From the NCBI RefSeq assembly GCF_018982945.1, contig NZ_JABRXE010000004.1, positions 1 through 64,000 of the forward strand: 64,000 bases of DNA, written 5' to 3'. Source of the stretch: Anaerostipes faecalis (GTDB lineage Bacteria > Bacillota > Clostridia > Lachnospirales > Lachnospiraceae). The notes beneath the pieces were generated by a model that was given only the letters and a program-made list of their open reading frames with translations, searched no databases and was not told the DNA's origin. Made by a program: the position numbers and the translations under genes. Positions 49,696 through 58,594 of this stretch are shown here, piece after piece. Position 1 is the stretch's first letter. Each line of letters begins with the position of its first letter.

Positions 49696-50013
49696 ATGGA
49701 ATATACATTTACAAAGGAAAATTTTGAAAAAGAGGTATTACAGTCTGATGTACCGGTATTGGTTGATATGTTTGCAACATGGTGTGGCCCATGTAAAATG
49801 ATGGCTCCTGTAGTTGAAGAGATAGCAAAAGAATATGAAGGAATCGCCAAGGTTGGAAAAGTCGATATCGATCAGGACAGTGATCTGGCAGCCCGTTACA
49901 GCATTATGTCAGTTCCGACATTTTTAATCTTTAAAAATGGAGAAGTAGTGGATAAAGTAGTAGGTGGTGTACCAAAAGACATCCTGACACAGGCAATTGA
50001 AAAAGCAAAATAA
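49696..50013 (+). CDS. trxA: Thioredoxin
   Basis: 105 residues with the redox motif [20 protein letters not shown] and the cis-proline segment [14 protein letters not shown]. It reduces disulfides in cytoplasmic proteins such as ribonucleotide reductase and peroxiredoxins. TAGGAGG precedes the ATG. No thioredoxin reductase gene is adjacent. A terminator follows. Confidence 0.97.
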   Translation: MEYTFTKENFEKEVLQSDVPVLVDMFATWCGPCKMMAPVVEEIAKEYEGIAKVGKVDIDQDSDLAARYSIMSVPTFLIFKNGEVVDKVVGGVPKDILTQAIEKAK

Positions 50014-50022
50014 AATGATATT

Positions 50023-50048
50023 GGAGCTTCATTTGAGGCTCCTTTTTT
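50023..50048 (+). terminator. Terminator after trxA
   Basis: GGAGC-TTCATTTGAG-GCTCC followed by TTTTTT. Confidence 0.8.
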
Positions 50049-50110
50049 CTTGCATGTAAACTGCTTTTGCCATATAATCGAGATAATAAGCCTATAATCG
50101 GGAGGATCAG

Positions 50111-51904
50111 ATGAATATTTTAAATATAGAGCATATTAGCAAAATATATGGAGAAAAAGTGATTTTTGATGATGTATCCTGTGGAATTCATCAGGGAGAC
50201 AAAATTGGTATTATCGGAGTCAATGGGACAGGGAAAACAACTTTATTAAAGATAATTACAGGTATGGAAGAACCGGATTTGGGACAGGTAATATGCGGAA
50301 ATGGAATCAGTGTTGCCTATTTGCCGCAAAATCCTGAGTTTCCTAAAGAACTGACGATTCTTGAATATGTTATGGAAGGAAAAGAACATCAGGACTGGAA
50401 GACAGAAAGTGATGCAAAATCCATACTTACCCGATTAGGTATTTATGATTTTGAAAGCAGTACAAAATATTTATCTGGAGGACAGAAAAAAAGAGTAGCA
50501 TTGGCAAGAACACTGGTAGATCCTGCGGAGGTTCTTGTTCTGGATGAACCTACCAACCATCTGGATAACGATATGGTTTTATGGCTGGAGGATTATCTGA
50601 ATCAGTTTAGAGGTGTTTTAATCATGGTAACCCATGACCGGTACTTTTTGGATCGTGTTACCAATAAGATTGTGGAAATTGATAAAGGAAAGCTGTATGA
50701 ATATAATGCAAATTATTCCGGTTTTCTTGAATTAAAGGTCCAAAGAGAAGAAATGGAACAGGCAACGGAAAGAAAACGCCAGAGTCTTCTTCGTGTGGAA
50801 ATGGAATGGATGAAGCAGGGAATTAAAGCCCGGGGGACAAGGCAGAGAGCACGAACAGAACGATTTGAAGCATTAAAAAATGCTGCAGGTCCGGAAATCC
50901 AGCAGAAAGTGGAAATGGATTCTGTCAGCAGTCGTCTGGGGAAAAAGACCATAGAGATTGAACATGTCTCTAAAGGGTATGATGATAAACAGCTGATCCA
51001 GGATTTTTCTTATATTATCTTAAGAGATGATCGTCTTGGAATAATAGGACCAAACGGTTGTGGAAAATCTACATTGATGAAGATGATCATGGGAATTGTT
51101 TCTCCAGATGAAGGGCAGATCATAATAGGTGACACTGTTAAAATCGGATATTTTGCTCAGGAAAATGAAGAAATGGAAGAGGATAAGAGGGTCATAGATT
51201 ATATCCGTGATGTGGCAGATTATATTGAAACTGCCAGGGGGAAAGCAAGTGCATCCCAGATGCTTGAGAGATTTTTGTTTCCGCCAGCATTGCAGTATAC
51301 CCCATTAAATAAATTATCCGGTGGAGAAAAAAGAAGACTTTATTTGTTAAGAGTGTTAATGGAAGCTCCGAATGTTCTGATACTGGACGAACCGACAAAT
51401 GATCTGGATATTGCCACTTTGACGATTCTTGAAGATTATCTGGATACATTTCAGGGAATTGTTATTACTGTTTCTCATGACCGGTATTTTCTGGATCGAA
51501 TCGTAAACAGAATCTTTGCTTTTGAATCAGGAGGGCGTCTGGTACAGTATGAAGGTGGTTATACGGATTATCTGGAAAAGACCAAGGACAAATTTAAACA
51601 GATACAAACAAAAAAGGAACCTAAAGATAATAAAGGTACAAAATTTCAGAAAACCCATCAGAAAAAATTGAAATTCACCTTCAAGGAACAAAAGGAATTT
51701 GAAACTATTGATGAAGATATTGAAAAGCTGGAAACAAAGATTGAACAACTGGATGAGGAAATAATGAAAAATGCCACAAATTCTGGAAGGCTTTCTGAAT
51801 TGACGGTTGAAAAAGAAGAAACGGAAGCTCAGTTAAATGAAAAAATGGATCGCTGGGTCTATTTAAACGATTTAGCAGAAAGAATTGAAAATCAGAATCT
51901 ATAA
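50111..51904 (+). CDS. ABC-F family ATPase (Uup-like)
   Basis: 597 residues with two fused ATPase domains and no membrane segment. Domain 1 has GVNGTGKTTLLK (about 37-48), LSGGQKKRVALA and VLDEPTNHLDN; domain 2 has GPNGCGKSTLMK, LSGGEKRRLYLL and LDEPTNDLD. The linker between is basic and helical, and the C-terminus (about 500-597) is a coiled coil as in Uup. ABC-F proteins act on ribosomes or DNA structures; Uup homologues bind branched DNA and ribosomes. GGGAGGATCAG precedes the ATG. Antibiotic resistance function cannot be inferred. Confidence 0.93.
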   Translation: MNILNIEHISKIYGEKVIFDDVSCGIHQGDKIGIIGVNGTGKTTLLKIITGMEEPDLGQVICGNGISVAYLPQNPEFPKELTILEYVMEGKEHQDWKTESDAKSILTRLGIYDFESSTKYLSGGQKKRVALARTLVDPAEVLVLDEPTNHLDNDMVLWLEDYLNQFRGVLIMVTHDRYFLDRVTNKIVEIDKGKLYEYNANYSGFLELKVQREEMEQATERKRQSLLRVEMEWMKQGIKARGTRQRARTERFEALKNAAGPEIQQKVEMDSVSSRLGKKTIEIEHVSKGYDDKQLIQDFSYIILRDDRLGIIGPNGCGKSTLMKMIMGIVSPDEGQIIIGDTVKIGYFAQENEEMEEDKRVIDYIRDVADYIETARGKASASQMLERFLFPPALQYTPLNKLSGGEKRRLYLLRVLMEAPNVLILDEPTNDLDIATLTILEDYLDTFQGIVITVSHDRYFLDRIVNRIFAFESGGRLVQYEGGYTDYLEKTKDKFKQIQTKKEPKDNKGTKFQKTHQKKLKFTFKEQKEFETIDEDIEKLETKIEQLDEEIMKNATNSGRLSELTVEKEETEAQLNEKMDRWVYLNDLAERIENQNL

Positions 51905-51941
51905 AAAAATTCTGGGGATTTAATATGCCCCAGAATTTTTT
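51904..51941. terminator. Bidirectional terminator between the ABC-F and AI-2E genes
   Basis: AAAAAATTCTGGGG and CCCCAGAATTTTTT, 14 perfect pairs around a 10-base loop. Confidence 0.92.
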
Positions 51942-51958
51942 GCTACATAATTTCATTA

Positions 51959-53137
51959 TTAAACTTCGTCTGGATCTAAATGTATATCCTTTTTGTATAA
52001 ACGGTATTCTACCCAGTTGGTAATTAAATATTGAACACAGGCAAAAAACGGAACACCTAAAAACATTCCAAGAGGTCCAAAGAATTCTCCACCTACAGTA
52101 ATAGAGAACAAGATCAGTAATGGGCGGACACCAGTGGATTGTCCAAGAATTTTAGGACCGAGAATCAGTCCGTCAAATTGCTGAAGTACCAATATCATAA
52201 TAAGGAAAATAAATGCTTTCATGGGACTGATGATAAGCAGGATAAAAGCACCAGGAACGGCACCAAAAAATGGTCCAAAGTACGGAATCATATTGGTAAT
52301 TCCAACAATAACACTAATGAGAACTGTATATGGAAGCTTAAGAATCGTCATTAAGAAAAAACATAAAACTCCAATAATCAGAGAATCAATAGATTTTCCT
52401 ATGATAAAACTGGAAAAGATCTCGTGACAGTCTTTACATGTTTTCAAAACAGTATAGGACCTCTTTTCATTGAAAATAGCAAGAATCAGTTTTTTCATAG
52501 ACAATTTAATAATCCCTTTATCTGTTGTCATATAAACAGATACTACAAAAGCAATAAAAATATTAAACAGCCATTTGGCAAGAGATAAAGACATATTATA
52601 TAGCCATGGAATAATCTCAGCAATAATTGTATTGGAAAGATTTAAAAGTTTCGGGAGAGTTTTTGTTTCGATGGTATCCAAAACTTCAGGAGGAAGCAAG
52701 TGTGTACTTGTTGCGCGATATTTTTCAAAAAGGTCTACAATAACTTTGTAAATAGAAGGAATCTGCAATGACAGTTCACGGATACTCTCATATAGTTGAG
52801 GAATAATGAATGTAAGGCAAACAATCAGACATCCAATAAATACCAGATAGCTTAATAAAATAGAAAGGCCTCTGGAAAGCTTTTTCTTTTTTTTCGGAAG
52901 AATCCTGTCAAAAGTGTTTCTCTGGAAAAAAGCAACTACCGGATTCATAATATAAGCAATGAGGAATCCCATAAAAAATGGGAAAAGTGTATCCCAGATA
53001 TCATTTAAAATTTTTTTGGTAATATTCCACTGGGTAATAAAATGGAATATTAGGCATCCGATCAAGATGACTGCAATAGAATAAATACATATTGTAAAAT
53101 ATTTTTTGTTTGATTCAAATTTATGATTCCCCGCCAT
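51959..53137 (-). CDS. AI-2E family transporter
   Basis: 392 residues with about eight transmembrane helices: two at the N-terminus, a central extracytoplasmic helical region and a C-terminal group with ISVIVGITNMIPYFGPFFGA and TVGGEFFGPLGMFLGVPFFA, both diagnostic of the AI-2E (formerly UPF0118) family. Members include sodium/proton antiporters and putative exporters of unknown solutes. The annotation name does not prove autoinducer-2 transport. AAGGAG precedes the ATG on the minus strand. Confidence 0.9.
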   Translation of the reverse strand: MAGNHKFESNKKYFTICIYSIAVILIGCLIFHFITQWNITKKILNDIWDTLFPFFMGFLIAYIMNPVVAFFQRNTFDRILPKKKKKLSRGLSILLSYLVFIGCLIVCLTFIIPQLYESIRELSLQIPSIYKVIVDLFEKYRATSTHLLPPEVLDTIETKTLPKLLNLSNTIIAEIIPWLYNMSLSLAKWLFNIFIAFVVSVYMTTDKGIIKLSMKKLILAIFNEKRSYTVLKTCKDCHEIFSSFIIGKSIDSLIIGVLCFFLMTILKLPYTVLISVIVGITNMIPYFGPFFGAVPGAFILLIISPMKAFIFLIMILVLQQFDGLILGPKILGQSTGVRPLLILFSITVGGEFFGPLGMFLGVPFFACVQYLITNWVEYRLYKKDIHLDPDEV

Positions 53138-53215
53138 TTTTTTCTCCTTATCAATTATTTGATACTATTATAGAATGTAAGTTGATTTTCTACAAGAAAA
53201 AAATGAAATTTGTAC

Positions 53216-53244
53216 TTGCATTCTTTGTACCAATCGTATATAAT
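53216..53244 (+). promoter_or_regulatory. Promoter of tRNA-Lys
   Basis: TTGCAT (53216-53221) and TATAAT (53239-53244), spacer 17, about 45 bases before the tRNA. Confidence 0.75.
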
Positions 53245-53289
53245 AAATCTTGCGTTAAGGGAGAGCCCCTTAACAGATAATATAAATAT

Positions 53290-53362
53290 GCGTGATTAGC
53301 TCAGTTGGTAGAGCACCTGACTCTTAATCAGGGTGTCGAGGGTTCGAACCCCTCATCGCGTA
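53290..53362 (+). tRNA. tRNA-Lys (anticodon CTT)
   Basis: 73 bases fold as a complete cloverleaf: acceptor GCGTGAT with ATCGCGT (two G-U pairs), D arm with AGCTCAGTTGGTAGAGC, anticodon arm CCTGA-CTCTTAA-TCAGG giving anticodon CTT, and T arm GAGGG-TTCGAAC-CCCTC, discriminator A. CCA is not encoded. It reads the lysine codon AAG. Confidence 0.97.
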
Positions 53363-53368
53363 CTAGAG

Positions 53369-53408
53369 ACACTGTTTTTGGATATCAAGCCGGGGATGGT
53401 GTTTTTTT
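53369..53408 (+). terminator. Terminator after tRNA-Lys
   Basis: ACACTGT pairs with ATGGTGT (two G-U) around a 20-base loop, followed by a run of seven T (the first closes the stem). Confidence 0.6.
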
Positions 53409-53463
53409 GTTTCTAAAAAAACACTTAAAGAATTATTATGCAGACTGAGAGACGGGTGATGAT

Positions 53464-54276
53464 ATGGCAGTAAAATTAGCATTGGCACAAACCACATCTT
53501 CTTTGAAGTGGGAAGAAAATGTGATGAAAGCTGAAAGATATATAAAAGAAGCTAAAAGACAGGGAGTAAAACTTATTCTCTTTCCAGAATATTTCATGAT
53601 GTATTATCCATCTGAAGAGATTAATTACAGAAATGAAGCACAAAGTTTGGATGGTCCCTTTGTAAGTAGAATGAAAGAACTTGCAAAGCAATATGAGATG
53701 TGGATTATCGCAGGTATGAATGAGGATTCTTTGGATAAAGAGAAAAGCTATAATACAATAGTTTTGATTGATGATTCAGGAAGGCTTGCAGCCAGGTATC
53801 ACAAAAATCATTTATTTAATGCTTTTTCCTGCCAGGAGTCTGAAGATACACTGGAAGGGCAGAATATGTTTATACCTGTGGATTCTCCCGCAGGAGTGAT
53901 AGGAATGGGCTGCTGCTATGATTTGCGTTTTCCGGAAGTGGCACGACTGGCGGCTCTTGGAGGTGCACAGGTTATGTTTTATCCATCAGCATGGGTAAAA
54001 GGAAATATGAAATATGAGCAATGGGAGTCCTTGCTGCGAGCAAGAGCGATAGAAAATGAAATGTATGTTTTTGGATGCTGTCATTATAGCCCGATGCACT
54101 ATATGGGCAGAAGCATTGGTTTTGATCCAATGGGTGAAAAAATAATAGAGGGAGAAGAAAAAGAACAGCTTCTTGTATGTGAAATAGATCTGGGGAAAAT
54201 ACAAAAGGTCCGCCGTGACAATCCTGTATTTGAGAATCGACGGACAGACCTTTATTCATTATTATACAAAAAATAA
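53464..54276 (+). CDS. Carbon-nitrogen hydrolase (nitrilase superfamily)
   Basis: 270 residues with the Glu-Lys-Cys triad: E42 in LILFPEYFMM, K114 in ARYHKNHLFNAF, and C151 in GMGCCYDLRFPEVAR. The family hydrolyses amide or nitrile bonds of small molecules such as omega-amidase or deaminated glutathione substrates. Its particular substrate is not identifiable. GAGACGGGTGATGAT precedes the ATG. The 3' end overlaps the opposite-strand DUF554 gene by 15 bases. Confidence 0.93.
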   Translation: MAVKLALAQTTSSLKWEENVMKAERYIKEAKRQGVKLILFPEYFMMYYPSEEINYRNEAQSLDGPFVSRMKELAKQYEMWIIAGMNEDSLDKEKSYNTIVLIDDSGRLAARYHKNHLFNAFSCQESEDTLEGQNMFIPVDSPAGVIGMGCCYDLRFPEVARLAALGGAQVMFYPSAWVKGNMKYEQWESLLRARAIENEMYVFGCCHYSPMHYMGRSIGFDPMGEKIIEGEEKEQLLVCEIDLGKIQKVRRDNPVFENRRTDLYSLLYKK

Positions 54277-54936
54277 AAAGAAAATAATCGGTACCAGTAA
54301 AGCCGGAAGCATATTAAGGGTCTTAAGATCTTTTATTTCCAAAATGGAAAGACCGGATGCAGTAATCAGAAAACCGCCGACAATAGTGATTTCTGCCATA
54401 AGGGGAGCTGTTAAAAATTCCTGAAGGAAAGTGGCACCAAGATAGATTGCCCCCTGCCAGCAAAATAGTACCGGACTGGCAAATGCCATTCCAATCCCAT
54501 AAGTTGAAGCCAGTACTGTTGAAGTTACAAAATCCAGAGTTGCGTTTGTAAATAAATATGTATTGTCTCCATAAAGAGCACTTTGGATTGGCCCTAAAAT
54601 AGATAAACTTCCGATGCAATACAGAAGGATTCCGGTAGAAAGACCCTTGGATAACTCTGATTTCCCAAGGCGGCTCATAAGATTTTTGAATCTGCCATCA
54701 ATATCAAGGACGGTACCGATCAGACTTCCAAGAGCCAGGCTCACAATGAATAAAACCGGGTATTTACTATTTGACATATTTGAGATGACAGCGTTGAGTC
54801 CAAGACCTACAGCAGCCAGTCCCATGGCATTATACAGACAGTTCTGATATTTTTTATGAGTTCCTTTTCGAAAAATACTTCCAAGAATACTTCCGGTTAA
54901 AATAGTTCCGGTATTTACAATAGTTCCGATCATCAT
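54262..54936 (-). CDS. DUF554 family membrane protein
   Basis: 224 residues with about six or seven hydrophobic helices. MIGTIVNTGTILTGSILGSI at the N-terminus, GLGLNAVISNM and CIGSLSILGPIQSALYGDNT are DUF554 (YqgA/YdfK) landmarks. The family is suspected to be a transporter or channel, function unproven. A second in-frame ATG at 54933 could be the true start. It converges on the nitrilase gene with an overlap and no terminator between them. Confidence 0.88.
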   Translation of the reverse strand: MMIGTIVNTGTILTGSILGSIFRKGTHKKYQNCLYNAMGLAAVGLGLNAVISNMSNSKYPVLFIVSLALGSLIGTVLDIDGRFKNLMSRLGKSELSKGLSTGILLYCIGSLSILGPIQSALYGDNTYLFTNATLDFVTSTVLASTYGIGMAFASPVLFCWQGAIYLGATFLQEFLTAPLMAEITIVGGFLITASGLSILEIKDLKTLNMLPALLVPIIFFLFFV

Positions 54937-55027
54937 CAGTACAATTCCTCTTTTCTATTATATTCAGATATATTATAAACGAAAGTTCATAATTGTGGGA
55001 AGAAAAAATATAATAATAAAGAAAAAG

Positions 55028-55062
55028 AAGTTTGGAGCGGATAAGATGCCTCAAACTTTTTT
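55028..55062 (+). terminator. Orphan terminator-like hairpin
   Basis: AAGTTTG and CAAACTT with further AG/CT pairing, then TTTTTT. No plus-strand gene ends just before it; it might close a small transcript in the 54.94-55.06 kb gap. Confidence 0.4.
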
Positions 55063-55158
55063 CTGTTTTTACCAATGCCGCCTGGCTATTTATGATATAC
55101 TGTTAATGGAAATCCTTAAAATCTATAGACAGTATAGTGAATAAAGGGAGGTAAACGG

Positions 55159-55647
55159 ATGTTAGCAAAAGAGGAGAGTCTTTATGCCTCAAAAGCAGGA
55201 AATTTATTCGGGAAAGGGTTTAACTGTGCCCAGTCTGTTTTTCTGGCATTTGAAGATTATTATGAGATTGACCATGAAACTGCTTTAAGATTAAGCTCTT
55301 CCTTTGGAGGAGGAATGGGACGGCTTCGTGAAGTCTGTGGAGCAGTCAGCGGAATGTTTATGGCAGCAGGATGTATATATGGATATTCCTCTCCCGAAGA
55401 TTATGAAGCAAAAAAAGCTCATTATGAGCGAATCCAGATACTGGCAGAAGAATTCAGAAAAGAGAACGGATCAATTGTATGTAGGGAACTGCTGGGATTG
55501 AAAAAGGGAAAAGATGATCCGACACCTTCAAAACGTACGGAAGAATATTATAAAAAACGGCCATGTAGAGAACTGGTAGAAATGGCAGCGGCGATTCTTC
55601 ATGGTTATATGGAAGAGCACTCCAAGAGAGAGCCGGATGAAATGTAA
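55159..55647 (+). CDS. C_GCAxxG_C_C family redox-type protein
   Basis: 162 residues. FGKGFNCAQSVFLAFEDYY gives the first Cys of the pattern, SFGGGMGRLREVCGAVSGMF the CGAxxG, and later cysteines lie in IVCRELLG and RPCRELVEMAAA. The family is named for this spacing and is believed to bind metal or act in redox reactions. An AAAGGGAGG site precedes the ATG. The 179-bp repeat copy B begins 62 bases after its stop. Confidence 0.92.
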   Translation: MLAKEESLYASKAGNLFGKGFNCAQSVFLAFEDYYEIDHETALRLSSSFGGGMGRLREVCGAVSGMFMAAGCIYGYSSPEDYEAKKAHYERIQILAEEFRKENGSIVCRELLGLKKGKDDPTPSKRTEEYYKKRPCRELVEMAAAILHGYMEEHSKREPDEM

Positions 55648-55709
55648 AATATTTTTGAGATTTGATAGAGTCATTAGGATTTATTTAATATTAAATCTTA
55701 CACATGTAA

Positions 55710-55888
55710 TATATCAGATGAGGGATGACTCCCGCCTCTGTAGGCGGTGAGCAACAATTATGTATCAGTGGCGGGTTTCAATCCCCCATCTGATATACGC
55801 TCCGCGAGGATGCGCAGGAATTCGGATTGGAAGTATGTCTGCTATGCAGACCCGAATTCCGCGCCAAGACTCGCGAGCGAGTCTTGAA
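55710..55888. repeat. 179-bp multi-hairpin repeat, copy B
   Basis: Same sequence and orientation as 17408-17586; I found no difference by eye. It lies after the C_GCAxxG gene and before the MarR promoter. Flanks are unrelated except for AT-richness, and no clear target duplication is seen. The rest of the 55.65-56.06 kb gap holds only the MarR promoter region. Confidence 0.9.
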
Positions 55889-56000
55889 AATAGAAGATAA
55901 ATAAAGGGGAAGAGAAAAATTATAAACTTTTCTTTAGAAATTGTTTAGATAAGGTTCATTGAATTCCTTATATCTTGGGAGTATGCTGTCTTTTGTACAA

Positions 56001-56028
56001 TTGATAACAATGTTAACAATAATAATAT
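56001..56028 (+). promoter_or_regulatory. Promoter and MarR-type operator of the chaperone operon
   Basis: TTGATAACA-A-TGTTAACAA (56001-56019) is a near-perfect palindrome. TTGATA (56001-56006) and TAATAT (56023-56028) with a 16-base spacer form a promoter, so a bound MarR dimer would cover the -35 and spacer. Confidence 0.5.
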
Positions 56029-56061
56029 ACAGTCTTTCACAGGCTGAAAAAGGAAGGAGCC

Positions 56062-56519
56062 ATGGGAGATCATCAGACGATAGAAGATGATATGATTACT
56101 TTGTTCCGTAAGTTGCTGAAAGTAGATTTTTCTGCTTATATCCGGAATCTTTCCAGAGAAGAGTTTTTCATGCTGGGTGTCATAGAAAATTATTCCCGGC
56201 AAAACCAGGGGAAGGAATTCGTGTTTCAGAGATAGCGGAAACATTGGATGTATCCTCTCCAGCAGTGTCCAGGATGCTGCGTGGGCTGGAAAAGAAAAAA
56301 TACATTTGCAGAAAGGCAAGCAGTATCAGCAGGAGAAATACTATCGTAAAGCTGGCACCGGATGGAGTCAGGGTATACGAGGATTCTAAAAATCATATCA
56401 GCGATTTAATTCAGAGAGTTATGAAGCAGATGGGAAAAGACCAAATGGACGAATTAATGAGACTTTGGAATCGGTTTGCCCACATTTTTGTTGAGGAGAC
56501 AGGAAAAGATTTGGAATAA
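56062..56519 (+). pseudogene. MarR-family regulator broken by a one-base frameshift
   Basis: ATG 56062 (GGAAGGAG upstream) reads MGDHQTIEDDMITLFRKLLK and on to NYSRQNQGK, then goes out of frame and stops. The next frame continues as GIRVSEIAETLDVSSPAVSR, MLRGLEKKKYICRK and a C-terminal helix ending ETGKDLE, together a normal 150-residue MarR protein with its winged HTH. The break is at GGGG (56208-56211); five G would restore a single frame. So it is either a true mutation or a homopolymer error in the assembly. It is the first gene of the operon with the J-protein and Hsp70. Confidence 0.8.
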
Positions 56520-56539
56520 TTTGAAGGAGATGACAGTTA

Positions 56540-56962
56540 ATGAGAGAAAAAATTAATCAATTTATGCTTGGGAGATATGGAAATGATGATCTGAACCGGT
56601 GTTTAATGAAGATTGTAGTTGCAGCTATTGTTTTATCGCTATTCACTGGACGGATACATATAGGTATTATTTCATTGGGAACTATTTTTTATTGGATTGG
56701 TTTACTTGGACTTATATACAGCTATTTTCGCATGTTTTCCAGAAATATATATAAGCGTTCTGAGGAAAATAGAAAATTCCTTCAGAAAACAGCCAATATC
56801 CGGGGATCCTGGAGTTCTAAAAAAAGAATGATGGAACAAAGAAAATATTACCATATCTATACATGCCCGGGATGCAAACAGAAAATCCGCATTCCAAAGG
56901 GAAAAGGGAAAATAGAAGTACGTTGTCCAAAATGTGGAGCTACATTTGTAAAGAGGAGTTAA
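56540..56962 (+). CDS. Membrane protein with C-terminal zinc ribbon
   Basis: 140 residues: two transmembrane helices (about 23-38 and 45-63), a basic segment, and a zinc ribbon with CPGCKQKIRIPKGKGK then CPKCGATFVKRS. The four cysteines should bind Zn2+. It begins 20 bases after the MarR stop (GAAGGAGAT) and ends 1 base before DUF5685. A membrane-anchored zinc finger in a chaperone operon might recruit clients or the J-protein; this is speculation. Confidence 0.8.
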   Translation: MREKINQFMLGRYGNDDLNRCLMKIVVAAIVLSLFTGRIHIGIISLGTIFYWIGLLGLIYSYFRMFSRNIYKRSEENRKFLQKTANIRGSWSSKKRMMEQRKYYHIYTCPGCKQKIRIPKGKGKIEVRCPKCGATFVKRS

Positions 56963-56963
56963 C

Positions 56964-57809
56964 ATGTTCGGATATATCATTGTCAATAAACCGGAAATGA
57001 AATTTAAAGAATTTGATATATATCATGGGTATTACTGTGGACTTTGCAGGAAATTAAAAGAATATTATGGTGTTGAGGGACAGATTACATTGTCTTATGA
57101 TATGACTTTTGTTATCATGATGTTGTCTAGTTTGTATGAGCCGAAGACAGAAGATGGATGTACCAAATGTGCAGCTCATCCACTTCAAAAACATCCTACA
57201 AAAATCAATGAGATTACAGATTATGTAGCTCATATGAATGTGATTCTTGCATATTATAAGTGTCAGGATGACTGGAATGATGATAGAAAAATAAAAAAAA
57301 GAATTCTTGGAAAAGCATTAAAGCGTAAATGCAGGCTTTCCGAATCTTTATATAGAGAAAAATGGAAGAAGATAGATCATTTGTTAAATGAATTATCCAA
57401 AGAAGAGGAAAACGGGAATACAGATATTGATCATATGTCAGGAATGTTTGGACAGATTATGGCTGAGATTATGCTTTACAGGGAAGATGAGTGGAAAGAT
57501 CTTCTTTTAAGATTTGGATTTTATCTGGGAAAATTCATTTATTTAATGGATGCATATGAGGATATCGAAGATGATATAAAAAATAATAATTACAATCCTT
57601 TAAAAGAGATATATCAGAGGGATGATTTTGAAGAAATCTGTCATGGCATTTTAACTATGATGATGGCAGAGTGTTCTAAAGCATTTGAACAGCTGCCTTT
57701 GATTGATAATATTGAAATCTTACGTAATATTTTGTACTCTGGTGTATGGTACAGATATGAAAATGTAAGAACCAAAAGAGAAAAGGAAAAGGGAGAAAAG
57801 AATGGTTGA
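56964..57809 (+). CDS. DUF5685 family protein
   Basis: 281 residues. [20 protein letters not shown] and [16 protein letters not shown] with a conserved Cys-Gly-Leu-Cys are DUF5685 landmarks; other cysteines lie in [10 protein letters not shown]. The remainder is helical with acidic stretches ([20 protein letters not shown]) reminiscent of metal-binding helical bundles. Function unknown. It overlaps the J-protein gene by 8 bases, and the family is often found next to J-proteins in Clostridia as far as I recall. Confidence 0.85.
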   Translation: MFGYIIVNKPEMKFKEFDIYHGYYCGLCRKLKEYYGVEGQITLSYDMTFVIMMLSSLYEPKTEDGCTKCAAHPLQKHPTKINEITDYVAHMNVILAYYKCQDDWNDDRKIKKRILGKALKRKCRLSESLYREKWKKIDHLLNELSKEEENGNTDIDHMSGMFGQIMAEIMLYREDEWKDLLLRFGFYLGKFIYLMDAYEDIEDDIKNNNYNPLKEIYQRDDFEEICHGILTMMMAECSKAFEQLPLIDNIEILRNILYSGVWYRYENVRTKREKEKGEKNG

Positions 57810-58560
57810 TCCTTATGAAATTCTTGGAGTGTCGAGAGATGCAACGGAAGAAGAGATTAAAAAAGCATATAAGAGATTAAGTCGAAAATATCATCCTGAT
57901 GCAAATCTGGATAATCCGAAAGCTGCTGAAGAAAAGTTCAAGCAGATTCAGCAGGCTTATCAGCAGGTAATGAAAGAGAAAACATCTGGTTATAGTCAGG
58001 GTTCATATGGTACCCAGGGAAATCCATATGGACAATCACAAAGCGGTCCATATGGCAATACCCAGGGAAATCCATATGGCAATCCGTTTGAAGATATATT
58101 CCGTGAATTTTATGGAGGCGGAGCTTATAGTGGTCAAGGATATGGAGATCAGACCAGCACAGGATATGAAAAAGATAATCATCTGAGGGCTGCGGGAAAT
58201 TATGTAAGAAATGGTTATTATCAGGAAGCAAGAAATGTTTTAGATGGTATGGAAGCAGGTAAGAGGAATGCTCGTTGGTATTATTATAGCGCATGTGCCA
58301 ATGTTGGACTTGGAAACAATGTAACAGCCATGGAACATGCCCGCCAGGCTGTTTCAATGGAACCTGGAAATGCAGAGTATCAGATGTTGTTACAGCAGTT
58401 GGAAGGGAATGGAACATGGTATCAGCAACGGCAGCAAAGTTATGGAAGTCCTTATGCAGCAGGTGGAGACTGGTGTATGAAGATTTGTCTCCTTAATCTT
58501 GCATGTAATCTTTGCTGTGGCGGAGGCGGCTTCTGTTGTGGAGGTCCATATTATCGGTAA
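57802..58560 (+). CDS. J-domain protein with repeat linker and Cys/Gly-rich tail
   Basis: 252 residues. The N-terminal J domain (about 3-62) has the HPD motif at 31-33 in [11 protein letters not shown] Gly/Gln/Tyr-rich linker (about 65-115, [18 protein letters not shown]) leads to a TPR-like helical part ([20 protein letters not shown]). The end is [14 protein letters not shown] after two more cysteines. It lacks the DnaJ zinc-finger domain, so it is a class C J-protein that should stimulate the Hsp70 encoded next. It is translationally coupled to DUF5685. Confidence 0.9.
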   Translation: MVDPYEILGVSRDATEEEIKKAYKRLSRKYHPDANLDNPKAAEEKFKQIQQAYQQVMKEKTSGYSQGSYGTQGNPYGQSQSGPYGNTQGNPYGNPFEDIFREFYGGGAYSGQGYGDQTSTGYEKDNHLRAAGNYVRNGYYQEARNVLDGMEAGKRNARWYYYSACANVGLGNNVTAMEHARQAVSMEPGNAEYQMLLQQLEGNGTWYQQRQQSYGSPYAAGGDWCMKICLLNLACNLCCGGGGFCCGGPYYR

Positions 58561-58594
58561 ATAACAGAAAAAATAGGATACTGGAGGGAATAAA

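Noticed and set aside
51959-53137. AI-2 quorum-sensing exporter
   Set aside because: The family name is historical; nothing in the sequence or context shows autoinducer transport.
54937-55158. Gene in the gap between DUF554 and C_GCAxxG
   Set aside because: No frame with a ribosome site; only a terminator-like hairpin and AT-rich promoter DNA are visible.
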